DNA of 64,000 bases from Pseudomonas izuensis (GTDB lineage Bacteria; Pseudomonadota; Gammaproteobacteria; Pseudomonadales; Pseudomonadaceae): positions 32,340-96,339 of the forward strand of contig NZ_WTFT01000038.1 of NCBI RefSeq assembly GCF_009861505.1, in the 5' to 3' direction. This document shows positions 44,536-53,435 of the stretch, one piece after another. The notes under the pieces are model-generated. The model made no database searches and was not told where the DNA came from. It worked only from the letters and a program-made list of their open reading frames with translations. Position numbers and translations under genes: made by a program. Position 1 is the first letter of the stretch. Every line of letters begins with the position of its first letter.

Positions 44536-44838
44536 ATGGACCTCACCCCACGCGAAAAAGACAAGCTGCTGATCTTCACCGCCGGCCTCGTGGCCGAGCG
44601 GCGTCTAGCCCGCGGCGTGAAACTCAATTACCCGGAAGCCATGGCCTACATCAGCGCCGCGCTGCTCGAAGGCGCCCGTGATGGCCAGACCGTTGCGCAA
44701 CTGATGCACTACGGCACCACCCTGCTCAGCCGTGAACAAGTGATGGAAGGCATCCCGGAAATGATCCCGGAGATCCAGGTGGAAGCGACTTTTCCCGATG
44801 GCACCAAACTGGTCACCGTCCACCAACCGATCGCCTGA
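44536..44838 (+). CDS. ureA: Urease gamma subunit
   Basis: Small structural subunit of nickel urease, which hydrolyses urea to ammonia and CO2. The 100-residue length and sequence (MDLTPREKDKLLIFTAGLVA, LNYPEAMAYISAALLEGARDG, VMEGIPEMIPEIQVEATFPDGTKLVTVH) are typical. It is followed ten bases later by a GNAT gene rather than ureB. Confidence 0.97.
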   Translation: MDLTPREKDKLLIFTAGLVAERRLARGVKLNYPEAMAYISAALLEGARDGQTVAQLMHYGTTLLSREQVMEGIPEMIPEIQVEATFPDGTKLVTVHQPIA

Positions 44839-44847
44839 GGCCACGCC

Positions 44848-45381
44848 ATGACTTACACCATTCGCGACGCGGTACACGCCGACCTGCCGGCAATCCGTGA
44901 CATCTACAACGACGCCGTGCTCAATACCACGGCAATCTGGAACGAACAGGCTGTCGACCTCGGCAACCGCCAGGCCTGGTTCAGCGCACGGCAGTCCCAG
45001 CGCTATCCGATCCTGGTGATCGTCGACGATGAGAACAACGTGCTGGGCTACGCTTCATTCGGCGACTGGCGACCTTTCGATGGTTTCCGCCACACCGTCG
45101 AACATTCGGTCTACGTGCGCAACGACCAGCGCGGCAATGGCCTGGGCCCGAAACTGATGGATGCCCTGATCGAGCGTGCCAGGGACTGTGGCAAGCACGT
45201 GATGGTTGCCGCCATCGAAAGCGGCAATGCGGCGTCCATTCGTTTGCACGAGCGCATCGGTTTCGTAACCACCGGACAAATGCCCCAGGTGGGCACCAAA
45301 TTCGGCCGCTGGCTGGACCTGACCTTTATGCAACTGACCCTCAATCCGGGTGCCGAGCCACCGACCGCCAACAAGGAGTGA
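44848..45381 (+). CDS. GNAT acetyltransferase, phosphinothricin/methionine-sulfoximine type
   Basis: A 177-residue N-acetyltransferase with MTYTIRDAVHADLPAIRDIYNDAVLNTTAIWNE, VEHSVYVRNDQRGNGLGPKLMDAL (acetyl-CoA loop) and IESGNAASIRLHERIGFVTTG. These match the family that acetylates methionine sulfoximine, methionine sulfone and phosphinothricin, which are glutamine-synthetase inhibitors. P. aeruginosa carries a homologue in the same place between ureA and ureB. Its product could protect ammonia assimilation, but that link is inferred. Confidence 0.88.
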   Translation: MTYTIRDAVHADLPAIRDIYNDAVLNTTAIWNEQAVDLGNRQAWFSARQSQRYPILVIVDDENNVLGYASFGDWRPFDGFRHTVEHSVYVRNDQRGNGLGPKLMDALIERARDCGKHVMVAAIESGNAASIRLHERIGFVTTGQMPQVGTKFGRWLDLTFMQLTLNPGAEPPTANKE

Positions 45382-45387
45382 TCGCCG

Positions 45388-45921
45388 ATGAACCCCGCCC
45401 AACTGCGCCGCGTCAACGTTGAAAGCTTTGCGCACTACCGTCAGGGACTGATTGACCTGCTGCTCGATGCCGTCGGCTACGGCGCCAGCGTGGGCTTCAT
45501 GGCGGACCTCGATGCCACCCAGGCCCGCGCGTATTTCGATGAAGTTCAGGAGAACCTGAACAAGGGCAATGTGTTGCTGTGGGTGGTGGTCAAGGATGAA
45601 CAGGTGCAGGCCAGCGTGCAGCTCGGTTTGTGCCAGAAAGCCAATGGCCTGAATCGCGCCGAGGTGCAGAAGCTGCTGGTGCGCGAGCACGCGCGGCGGC
45701 GCGGCCTGGGTCAACAATTGATGACGGCGCTGGAGCAGGCCGCCCTGCAACACAAGCGCGGCATGCTCTACCTCGACACCGAGGCCGGCTCCCCCGCCGA
45801 AGACTTCTACAAGGCGTTGGGTTACACCCGCGCCGGTGAAATCCCGGATTACGCCTGCGATCCGAGCGGCCGCTACAAACCGACCGCCCTCTATTACAAG
45901 ATTCTCCAAGGAGCCCATTGA
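45388..45921 (+). CDS. GNAT acetyltransferase of unknown substrate
   Basis: A second 177-residue GNAT protein, distinct from its neighbour. The N-terminal half has LLLDAVGYGASVGFMADLDATQARAYFDEV. The acetyl-CoA loop is VREHARRRGLGQQLMTALEQAA, followed by LYLDTEAGSPAEDFYKALGYTRAGEIPDYACDPSGRY. The pattern suggests a small amine substrate. It starts six bases after the first GNAT gene and its stop shares a base with the ureB start. Confidence 0.85.
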   Translation: MNPAQLRRVNVESFAHYRQGLIDLLLDAVGYGASVGFMADLDATQARAYFDEVQENLNKGNVLLWVVVKDEQVQASVQLGLCQKANGLNRAEVQKLLVREHARRRGLGQQLMTALEQAALQHKRGMLYLDTEAGSPAEDFYKALGYTRAGEIPDYACDPSGRYKPTALYYKILQGAH

Positions 45922-46226
45922 TGATTCCCGGTGAATACCAGATCCAGCCCGGTGAAATCGAACTCAACGCCGGCCGCCGCACGATCAGCCTGACGGTAGC
46001 CAATAGCGGCGACCGGCCGATTCAGGTCGGCTCGCACTATCACTTTTTCGAAACCAACGACGCCCTGACCTTCGACCGCGCCGCCAGCCGTGGCATGCGC
46101 CTGAACATCCCCGCCGGCACCGCCGTGCGTTTTGAACCGGGGCAAAGTCGCGAAGTCGAGCTGGTGGATCTGGCGGGGCATCGGCGGGTGTTTGGCTTTG
46201 CCGGCAGGATCATGGGAGACCTTTAA
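45921..46226 (+). CDS. ureB: Urease beta subunit
   Basis: Structural subunit of urease, 101 residues: MIPGEYQIQPGEIELNAGRRTISLTVANSGDRPIQVGSHYHFFETN, FDRAASRGMRLNIPAGTAVRFEPGQ and RVFGFAGRIMG. The ATG at 45921 shares its first base with the stop of the GNAT gene and has AAGGAG eight bases upstream. A REP pair separates it from ureC. Confidence 0.96.
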   Translation: MIPGEYQIQPGEIELNAGRRTISLTVANSGDRPIQVGSHYHFFETNDALTFDRAASRGMRLNIPAGTAVRFEPGQSREVELVDLAGHRRVFGFAGRIMGDL

Positions 46227-46250
46227 GTTTCATGGTGTATGCCCTGGCCC

Positions 46251-46315
46251 CTTCGCGAGCAGGCTCGCTCCCACAGTTGATCGCATTCCCCTGTGGGAGC
46301 GAGCCTGCTCGCGAA
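46251..46315. repeat. REP pair (REPIN) between ureB and ureC, 'GAGCCTGCTCGCGA' subtype
   Basis: Arms 46251–46275 (CTTCGCGAGCAGGCTCGCTC...) and 46291–46315 are inverted around a ~15-base loop, within the urease operon. Confidence 0.93.
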
Positions 46316-46367
46316 TCTGTGAGTGAAGCGAACAGTCTCAAACTCAATTGAATCTCAAGGCGAACGA

Positions 46368-48068
46368 ATGAAGATTTCCCGTCAGGCCTACGCCGACATG
46401 TACGGCCCCACCGTCGGCGACAAGGTTCGCCTGGCCGATACCGAACTGTGGATCGAGGTCGAAAAGGACTTCACCACCTACGGCGAAGAAGTGAAATTCG
46501 GTGGCGGCAAAGTCATCCGCGACGGTCAGGGCCAGAGCCAGTTGCTTGCCGCGCAAGTCGTCGACACCTTGATCACCAACGCGCTGATCATCGACCACTG
46601 GGGCATCGTCAAGGCCGACGTCGGACTCAAGGACGGACGCATCGCCGCCATCGGCAAGGCCGGCAACCCGGACGTCCAGCCCGATGTGAACATTGCCATC
46701 GGCGCCAGCACCGAAGTCATCGCCGGCGAAGGCATGATCCTTACCGCCGGCGGCATCGACACCCACATCCACTTCATCTGCCCGCAGCAGATCGAAGAAG
46801 CCCTGATGAGTGGCGTCACCACCATGATCGGCGGCGGCACCGGCCCGGCCACCGGGACCAATGCCACCACCTGCACCTCGGGCCCCTGGCATCTGGCGCG
46901 CATGCTCCAGGCCGCTGATGCTTTCCCGATGAACATCGGCCTCACGGGCAAGGGCAACGCCAGCCTGCCGGAGCCGCTGATCGAACAGGTCAAGGCCGGC
47001 GCCATCGGTCTAAAGTTGCACGAAGACTGGGGCACCACCCCGGCGAGCATCGACAACTGCCTGAGCGTGGCCGATCAGCACGACGTTCAAGTGGCGATCC
47101 ACACCGACACCCTTAACGAGTCCGGCTTCGTCGAAACCACCCTCGCCGCCTTCAAGGGCCGCACCATCCATACCTACCACACCGAAGGCGCGGGCGGTGG
47201 TCATGCACCGGACATCATCAAGGCCTGCGGTTTTGCCAATGTGTTGCCGAGTTCGACAAACCCGACCCGACCGTTCACCCGCAATACCATCGACGAACAC
47301 CTCGACATGCTGATGGTCTGCCACCACCTGGACCCGAGCATTGCCGAAGACGTAGCCTTTGCCGAAAGCCGCATTCGCCGCGAGACGATTGCCGCCGAAG
47401 ACATCCTCCACGACCTCGGCGCGTTCTCGATGATCAGCTCCGACAGCCAGGCCATGGGCCGGGTCGGTGAAGTCATCACCCGCACCTGGCAGACTGCCGA
47501 CAAGATGAAGAAACAACGCGGCCCGTTGCCCGGTGACGGTGCTGGTAACGATAACTTCCGCGCCAAACGCTACATCGCCAAGTACACCATCAACCCGGCG
47601 ATCACCCACGGCATCAGTCACGAAGTGGGTTCGGTCGAAGTGGGTAAATGGGCGGACCTGGTGCTGTGGCGCCCGGCGTTTTTCGGGGTCAAGCCAACGC
47701 TGATTCTCAAGGGTGGGGCCATTGCGGCCAGCTTGATGGGCGATGCCAATGCGTCGATTCCGACGCCGCAGCCTGTGCACTACCGTCCGATGTTCGCCAG
47801 TTACGGCGGCTCGTTGCATGCGACCAGCCTGACCTTTATCAGCCAGGCGGCGCAGGAAGCGGGTTTGCCCGAAGCATTGGGTTTGAAGAAGAAAATCGCC
47901 GTGGTCAAAGGTTGTCGCGATGTGCAGAAAACCGACTTGATCCACAACGATTACCTGCCACACATCGATGTAGACCCGCAGACCTATCAGGTCAAGGCTG
48001 ACGGGGTGTTGTTGTGGTGCGAACCGGCGGATACCTTGCCGATGGCGCAACGGTACTTCCTGTTCTGA
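46368..48068 (+). CDS. ureC: Urease alpha subunit (catalytic)
   Basis: Catalytic nickel subunit. The 566 residues carry the metal ligands His133 and His135 (GGIDTHIHFICPQQ), the carbamylated Lys216 (GAIGLKLHEDWG) and the flap-region MVCHHLDP. These numbers are one less than in the Klebsiella enzyme, so all active-site residues are present. I start at ATG 46368 (MKISRQAYADMYGPTVGDKVRLADT), the family start. It is the last gene of the cluster and is followed by a hairpin. Confidence 0.97.
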   Translation: MKISRQAYADMYGPTVGDKVRLADTELWIEVEKDFTTYGEEVKFGGGKVIRDGQGQSQLLAAQVVDTLITNALIIDHWGIVKADVGLKDGRIAAIGKAGNPDVQPDVNIAIGASTEVIAGEGMILTAGGIDTHIHFICPQQIEEALMSGVTTMIGGGTGPATGTNATTCTSGPWHLARMLQAADAFPMNIGLTGKGNASLPEPLIEQVKAGAIGLKLHEDWGTTPASIDNCLSVADQHDVQVAIHTDTLNESGFVETTLAAFKGRTIHTYHTEGAGGGHAPDIIKACGFANVLPSSTNPTRPFTRNTIDEHLDMLMVCHHLDPSIAEDVAFAESRIRRETIAAEDILHDLGAFSMISSDSQAMGRVGEVITRTWQTADKMKKQRGPLPGDGAGNDNFRAKRYIAKYTINPAITHGISHEVGSVEVGKWADLVLWRPAFFGVKPTLILKGGAIAASLMGDANASIPTPQPVHYRPMFASYGGSLHATSLTFISQAAQEAGLPEALGLKKKIAVVKGCRDVQKTDLIHNDYLPHIDVDPQTYQVKADGVLLWCEPADTLPMAQRYFLF

Positions 48069-48072
48069 AGGA

Positions 48073-48110
48073 AACGCCCGGCCCCCATCCACCGATGCGG
48101 GCCGGGCGTT
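48073..48110. terminator. Terminator hairpin between ureC and the LRR–NEL gene
   Basis: AACGCCCGGCCC and GGGCCGGGCGTT form a 12-bp GC-rich stem with a 14-base loop between two converging genes. It could stop transcripts from both sides. The flanking T tracts are short. Confidence 0.7.
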
Positions 48111-48113
48111 CGA

Positions 48114-50063
48114 TCAAACCCGAGCGTCTGCATCCCCCTCGACCGTGAACGGAATTTCCGCACGCTGCAATCTGGCGCGCTGTATGGCATCGCCAGTCAG
48201 TTTGCCGATCAGTGCTTTTTCTTGCACGGCGATGGCTTCCATGTCGGCGTAATACTGTGCATCGCTCATGACCGTTCCGGGCCTTATCTCACTGTCGGGT
48301 TTGCCCAGAAGCCTTGCCAACCGCACCACTTCCCCGCGCCAGTAAATCTTGTGCACGGCTGAATCACTGTCGACCCAGGCTTGTTGCGCTGCCTGCAAGT
48401 CCAGTGAAATCTCAGCCTTGGCGCGCAAGGCATTGAGCGGCTCCGGGTTCGATCGCATGATGAAGTTGACCCAAAAGGGTTGTTCGAGGATCCGTTCCTG
48501 AAGCAGTGCACCCTTCTCCTTTTCCAGTACCCGATCATGGGCGCGCTGAATCATCGCGGGCGTAACATCAGGCTCCCGGAACATCATTTTCCGGGATTGC
48601 CAGGGTAGTTCCAGGCGCTGCGCCAATCGCGTGGGGTAGATCATATGAATCTCCACCTCATCGATATCCCGAATGACATGCCCGCTGGCATCACGACGGG
48701 GGACTGCCATCCCCTGTTCATCGTACCGGGGGAACTGACGCCCCTGACCCAGCAGCTCGTCGATACGCTCTCGGGCGATCCTGCCCAGTTCGTCCAGGCG
48801 CGATTTGCCCCGGGCCAATTCCAGCAACGCGGTTTCAACCAGATCGTGCGCACCCAGTTCATACGCCTGGAAAATCAACACTTCCAGGCCCATGGCGTTA
48901 AACAGTTGCGCTCCAGCATCGACACAGGTGGTTGGGGCTGCGGCCATGCGAAAGAGTACTTCACGCAGCGTGCTGTTCGCGGCTGCCGCCTCAATCATGT
49001 CCCACACCTTGCTGCACAGTTCGGCTTTCGCTGCTTCTTCTGTCGCGAGGGCATCAGCGGATTGCGCCAGCTTCCTCAACTCGCTGAAGAACGGCTCGGA
49101 GCCATGCTCATCTTCGAGTCTCTCCCAAACATCCTGTTTAGCTTGCCATTGCTCGTTGGATAAGCCGGCCTTCCATTGAATACTGTCCAGTATGCCTCGG
49201 GGTGGATACGGTCGGTCCGGCTCCAGCCCTACCGACTGACGATAGTCCCTGACAAGTTGCAGATTCTGCTCGGAAATATAGCGAGGCTCATGACTGATGA
49301 TCGTACGCGCTACCACCTGCGCATCATCCGATCCGGGTGCCACCTGTGGAATGTGTTCAAGCACATTGCCACCCAAATCCAGGTTAAACGTACGGCCTCG
49401 ATATTGATCGAACACACCCACAGGCCAGGTATTGAGACCGGTATCGGCCAACAGCAGGATATTCAGGTCCGGCATCTGCCCTATGTCCGGAGCCAGCCTC
49501 AACGGGTTGCCCTCCAGCCCAAGGAACTGCAACTGCGTCAGACCACGCAATCGGGCAACGGCCGGCGCGTCCAGTTCGATCAGGTTGTCGGACAGGTCTA
49601 ACTCTACAAGGCGCCTCATGTGACTCAACGGCCCAGGCAACTCGAACAAACCGTTATCGCTCAAGTTCAAGCGACGCAGGCGGCGGAAATGGCGTAAAAA
49701 CCCATCGATTTCAACGTCAATCCCTGCCCCCGATAAATCCAGATGGGTGACATGATCGAAATTGGCCGTCAACGGCGGCAACTCATCGAGTTGCCCCTGA
49801 AGATCCACGCCGGATAAATCAATGAATTGGCCCTGGGGCTGGCCATTGATATCAAGGTCAATCTCACCGGTGCGCTGCCAGGCTTTCTTGAGAGCGTTGA
49901 TGATCGTTAGTCGTGCTTGTCGCTGCCGGACAAAGTCCGCCGTCCGGCGCACAGCCGGTGGCACACCGTCCATTTGCGTCCGTTGCCAGTTCTGCAACGT
50001 GTGATTGAGTTGCTTGAACTCACGCTCGCGGTTCTTCAGGATCGTCTCTTGCCGGTCCCCCAT
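48114..50063 (-). CDS. LRR–NEL part of a split effector gene (C-terminal half)
   Basis: Read from ATG 50063 this is a 649-residue protein. It has a helical linker (1–~90), about six leucine-rich repeats (~95–225; LTHLDLSG.., LRRLNLSDNGLFELPGPL, LVELDLSDN) and a C-terminal NEL E3 ubiquitin ligase domain (~290–649). The presumed catalytic residue is Cys380 in TTCVDAGAQLFNAMG (codon 48924–48926). The open frame continues upstream of this ATG as 28 further codons, including VRTLYPSLSPAELDAFIES. These align with the intact paralogue at 53436–58358, and the ATG lacks a good ribosome site. It is therefore most likely the displaced end of the gene starting at 53304. Restoring the frame would give about 1728 residues. 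Confidence 0.75.
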   Translation of the reverse strand: MGDRQETILKNREREFKQLNHTLQNWQRTQMDGVPPAVRRTADFVRQRQARLTIINALKKAWQRTGEIDLDINGQPQGQFIDLSGVDLQGQLDELPPLTANFDHVTHLDLSGAGIDVEIDGFLRHFRRLRRLNLSDNGLFELPGPLSHMRRLVELDLSDNLIELDAPAVARLRGLTQLQFLGLEGNPLRLAPDIGQMPDLNILLLADTGLNTWPVGVFDQYRGRTFNLDLGGNVLEHIPQVAPGSDDAQVVARTIISHEPRYISEQNLQLVRDYRQSVGLEPDRPYPPRGILDSIQWKAGLSNEQWQAKQDVWERLEDEHGSEPFFSELRKLAQSADALATEEAAKAELCSKVWDMIEAAAANSTLREVLFRMAAAPTTCVDAGAQLFNAMGLEVLIFQAYELGAHDLVETALLELARGKSRLDELGRIARERIDELLGQGRQFPRYDEQGMAVPRRDASGHVIRDIDEVEIHMIYPTRLAQRLELPWQSRKMMFREPDVTPAMIQRAHDRVLEKEKGALLQERILEQPFWVNFIMRSNPEPLNALRAKAEISLDLQAAQQAWVDSDSAVHKIYWRGEVVRLARLLGKPDSEIRPGTVMSDAQYYADMEAIAVQEKALIGKLTGDAIQRARLQRAEIPFTVEGDADARV

Positions 50064-50145
50064 ACTCTCGATAAACGCATCGAGTTCAGCCGGTGACAGT
50101 GACGGATAGAGTGTGCGAACCCGTTCCTCGACAATGCGCTCCCAC

Positions 50146-53100
50146 TCACTGGTTCGAGGGATCGCTCAGGGGGTAGCCAATACGCTCGCCCGACAAACGC
50201 ATCGGCGGCTTGTAAAAGAGTCGCTGGCGAGGCTGCATCTTCAGCAGCGGACGTAGCTGCTCGGGGCCCAATTGATGTTCGAGGATTTTCGCCTTCAACT
50301 GCGCCCCCTGCGCAACCTCGGGCAGTCCGATGGCCAGCCGCTGCCGGTCAGGCAAGGCGTGCTGGATCGAAGCGTAAAGACCATCGATACCGTGCAAGTG
50401 CTCATCCCGGTCATTGCGAGCCTCATAGAGGCCGTCGCCCACCCGCACCAGCACCTTGCGCTCGTTGGCATTCTCGGCACCGACACTGGCGCGCAGCTCA
50501 CCCTCCAGCCAGCCGTCCCGTACTTCGAGGCGGATATCGTCCACCCAGCCAGGCAGGTTTTTCAAAGAATTGAGCGCCAGGATTTCGCTGTCTTTGTCGA
50601 CCAGGGCATCGAGATACAACCCCTCGTAGGCCCTGCAAAGACGCATTTGCTGTTGCAACCGCCGCGCGCCCTCGGCCAGACGTAACGGAATGCGCCTGTC
50701 GGCGTTCAGGGTCGCTAGTTCGGCGGGGGTTGCGTCTGCCAGTAGCTCCTGAATCATTGGCGTGGGCAAGCGGCTGAAGTCGCGCTGCACCACGGCAACC
50801 GCCGCGTCGGCCGGCGGTTGTTGATCGGCGTAGAGACTGCTCGTCAAGCGGGCCCTGTCAGTGATCGCACGCTGTTGCAGTTTTTTGCGCAAGGCGCTGA
50901 TGCGTTCCTCTGGCGTTCTCGGCGTGTAGTGGGGCAACAGCGCTTTGATTTCCGCTTCGTTCAGGGACGCGATGATGCGTTCAGGCAACTGGCCGTGCAT
51001 CAGCTCCGATCGGTTGACTTTGAGGTCGTCTGCCGACGCGGCAACGGGGTTGCCGTACCTGACCGAAGGCCCACTCAAACCGTCCCCCGAAAAAGCCTCT
51101 ATCGCCCTGCTCGACGGCCACCCCGGCAACTCGACAGCCAGAGAGGCAGCGTAGCTGCACAGTTCACTGGTGAGTGAGCCGTTGCCGATGCCCTCGGCGA
51201 CCTTTACCGCAGCGCCATGGGCCCTGAATTTTTTCAGGGTGTCGAGCAGGATTGCCGGGAACGGCTCACTCTGGGCATGCAAGCGGCGCAGCACATCGGC
51301 GCCAATATCACTGACACGCCGTATCTGCTCCAGCTCGACATCGCTGAAACCGTCTGCCACCGGGCCGAGTCGGCGCATCAGTGCTGCGCCTTCCCATGTG
51401 TGAGGGCGTTCCAGTTCATGGCGCCACGCACCTGCACCGTTATGCTCAAGTTCAGGGGTATAGGCGTCAGGTCGGGTTGGATGCTGAATTCGGTACTGGC
51501 CGCTGTCCGGGTCCTGCCTGACTTGATACACGTCACCGTCAATGGGCAGGACTGTCTGCCCGTTATGAGCATAGAGCCCCAACTCATCCGGCCTGGCTTC
51601 GGATGCCAGCGTGATGCGGGTCTTGTACGGCGAAAGGACCGGATTCCACAGTTTTTGCTCACCGCTGGCCAGGGTGACAGGTTTAAGACTGTCCACCCTT
51701 GGCGAGAGCCGGACCGCCGGCAGCACCTTCGCTCCAACACCGACAAACGCCACATTCAGCGCCACACTGGAAAAATGTGCCCACATTTCCCTCGTGTCAC
51801 CTTGCTCGTACGCCTCGATCCCCTCGAAGGCGTCATCGAGCATTTGCGCGGCGCCTACCGCCAGCATGATCGGCCCCAGCCCCGGCACGACAAAGGCCGC
51901 CAGGTTGAACACGTTGATCACTGCATCCAGATAACTCGCCAGCCTTTCCTCCCGGGCCTTGCGATCTTCATCGCCAGTAGGCACGGCCACCATTCGCGCG
52001 TCGGTATACAGCTTGTCGATTGTCTTCAGACGCTGTTGCTTCCAGGGATCGCCCTTGATGTACGCCTCTTCCAGCACCAATTTCGCAGGTCTGGACTGCA
52101 ATGGATAATCTACCTGTGAGCCGAGTTTCGAGGGGTTGTACAGCTTATTGAACTGCGCGAAAAAAATACCCTGCTGTCGCATGGGCACAAACTGACTGAA
52201 GAAGCGCCGATAGGCAGCACTGTGCAAGCGAGTGCGCAGGTCTGCCATGAAGTCGGCGCTGGAGGCATATTCTTTCAACGGTTGCTGCGGATCGTTGGGC
52301 AAATACACCGCCAGACGCTCGATCCGTTCAGAGTCCTCGCGCTTCGGCCCGATCAGCAACGGTCCCACCAGTTCGATGCCAAACACCTTCAATGTCGCAA
52401 AGGTCACCGGCCTGTCGTCCAGCGTCACGTCGCGCTCGCGGGCGAGCGCTTTTTGAAGCATCCGGTAGACGTCTTGACTGATACCCGACGCAACCTGAAG
52501 GCTGCCCGGTCTGATTGCAAAATGCTGCCAGGCGATTTCGGTGCTCACCGCCAGCTGCTGCCGCTGGTGTTCCTCCAGTTGCCGCTCCAGCGCCGTGCGC
52601 TCGTCGGCATCATCCGGCTGCACGATATCCTTGATGTGTTTCTGATACAGCGCCCCGAGGTCCAGGTTGCGACAAAGCCTGGCGAAGTCATGGGGGGCAA
52701 TCGGCTTGCCCTGAGAATTGATTGCCGAAAACGTTGGAACGATTTCGCCGCCGTAGTTGCTCCAACCGGTAATGACTTGGCAGTCGTTGCACACCAGTGG
52801 CTTTTCTTCGTCAGGTTCGAAGTTGGCCAATGCGGCCTCGAGCAAAGAGATTCCCCGGTATTCGTAGGTCAGATCCGGATTTTTTTGTTGATCGAAAACC
52901 AGCACACCAAAAAAATCGTCCCGCCGTTTGAAGCTGTACTTACGGGCGAGGTAGGTGTTTCTGACATCCAGGTCCAGCTTGAACTGTGCCTTGATCGCGT
53001 CTTTGAGTGGCTGCTCGGCAAACTCGAAAACATCCTTGATGCTGCCAAGCCTCGTGTCGATCTGGTTCAAGGTTTCGCGGTAGCGCGTGTGACTGGCGGC

Positions 53101-53304
53101 CAGAGCCGTTTTCTGTTCAAGCGTGGCGGTCCGGTACCAGGCGGGAAGTTGCAGCTCGTGGTTGCCAATTTCAGCCTGGCGTTGCACAGAGGCGTCGGTG
53201 AACCAGGCGGGAATGTGATCTTTGAGAAAGTCGTAATGAACACCCCGAAGATCGCTGGTGAAAGTGCCTAAGGATGTGGAGGGTGATGTAGTTGATTCAG
53301 GCAT
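50146..53304 (-). CDS. DUF6543-type N-terminal part of a split LRR–NEL effector gene
   Basis: A 1052-residue frame that resembles the first ~1010 residues of the intact paralogue. It has an N-terminal helical region (PLKDAIKAQFKLDL, about residues 90–110) and a conserved hydrophobic segment near residues 465–535 (FNLAAFVVPGLGPIMLAVGAAQML, GIEAYEQGDTREMWAHFSSV). A long helical region follows. This part is of the large DUF6543 (dermonecrotic-toxin-like) class found in pseudomonads, and may be involved in entry or membrane contact. It ends at TGA 50148–50146, inside a tandem CACT-CACT (plus strand). Removing one copy joins it to the LRR–NEL frame. The ATG at 53304 lies 34 bases from an upstream element shared with the paralogue. 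Confidence 0.75.
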   Translation of the reverse strand: MPESTTSPSTSLGTFTSDLRGVHYDFLKDHIPAWFTDASVQRQAEIGNHELQLPAWYRTATLEQKTALAASHTRYRETLNQIDTRLGSIKDVFEFAEQPLKDAIKAQFKLDLDVRNTYLARKYSFKRRDDFFGVLVFDQQKNPDLTYEYRGISLLEAALANFEPDEEKPLVCNDCQVITGWSNYGGEIVPTFSAINSQGKPIAPHDFARLCRNLDLGALYQKHIKDIVQPDDADERTALERQLEEHQRQQLAVSTEIAWQHFAIRPGSLQVASGISQDVYRMLQKALARERDVTLDDRPVTFATLKVFGIELVGPLLIGPKREDSERIERLAVYLPNDPQQPLKEYASSADFMADLRTRLHSAAYRRFFSQFVPMRQQGIFFAQFNKLYNPSKLGSQVDYPLQSRPAKLVLEEAYIKGDPWKQQRLKTIDKLYTDARMVAVPTGDEDRKAREERLASYLDAVINVFNLAAFVVPGLGPIMLAVGAAQMLDDAFEGIEAYEQGDTREMWAHFSSVALNVAFVGVGAKVLPAVRLSPRVDSLKPVTLASGEQKLWNPVLSPYKTRITLASEARPDELGLYAHNGQTVLPIDGDVYQVRQDPDSGQYRIQHPTRPDAYTPELEHNGAGAWRHELERPHTWEGAALMRRLGPVADGFSDVELEQIRRVSDIGADVLRRLHAQSEPFPAILLDTLKKFRAHGAAVKVAEGIGNGSLTSELCSYAASLAVELPGWPSSRAIEAFSGDGLSGPSVRYGNPVAASADDLKVNRSELMHGQLPERIIASLNEAEIKALLPHYTPRTPEERISALRKKLQQRAITDRARLTSSLYADQQPPADAAVAVVQRDFSRLPTPMIQELLADATPAELATLNADRRIPLRLAEGARRLQQQMRLCRAYEGLYLDALVDKDSEILALNSLKNLPGWVDDIRLEVRDGWLEGELRASVGAENANERKVLVRVGDGLYEARNDRDEHLHGIDGLYASIQHALPDRQRLAIGLPEVAQGAQLKAKILEHQLGPEQLRPLLKMQPRQRLFYKPPMRLSGERIGYPLSDPSNQ

Positions 53305-53337
53305 TGCAGGTCATCCATGACTGATTGGAAAGACTTC

Positions 53338-53373
53338 AGCCTAACGGACGACTCCGAAAAAAAAGCCTAAATA
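53338..53373 (-). promoter_or_regulatory. Conserved upstream element of the split effector gene
   Basis: Read on the plus strand, AGCCTA..CTCC followed by GAAAAAAAAGCCTAAATA resembles the element at 58392–58428 (AGCGTA..CTCC then AAAACAAAAGTCCGAATA). CTCC is identical and 13 of the 18 following bases match. Both begin 34 bases from the start codon. It may be a shared promoter or activator site. Confidence 0.5.
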
Positions 53374-53394
53374 TGTACCGCTTCTGCAGAGGCT

Positions 53395-53427
53395 CAAAAA
53401 GGATGCGATGGCCCGGGAACCATCGCA
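53395..53427 (-). terminator. Intrinsic terminator after the intact DUF6543–LRR–NEL gene
   Basis: TGCGATGG (53404–53411) and CCATCGCA (53420–53427) form an 8-bp stem. On the minus strand it is followed by CCTTTTT. It lies just after the stop at 53436. Confidence 0.8.
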
Positions 53428-53435
53428 CCACATCT

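Noticed and set aside
43557..48068. ureE, ureF and ureG in the urease cluster
   Set aside because: Every frame between urtE and the LRR–NEL gene is accounted for, and none resembles these accessory proteins; they must lie elsewhere.
50146..50150. Programmed +1 frameshift at the TGA joining the two effector frames
   Set aside because: Skipping one base would also join the frames, but there is no slippery CTTTGA-like context or upstream Shine-Dalgarno stimulator. The tandem AGTG duplication explains the break more simply.
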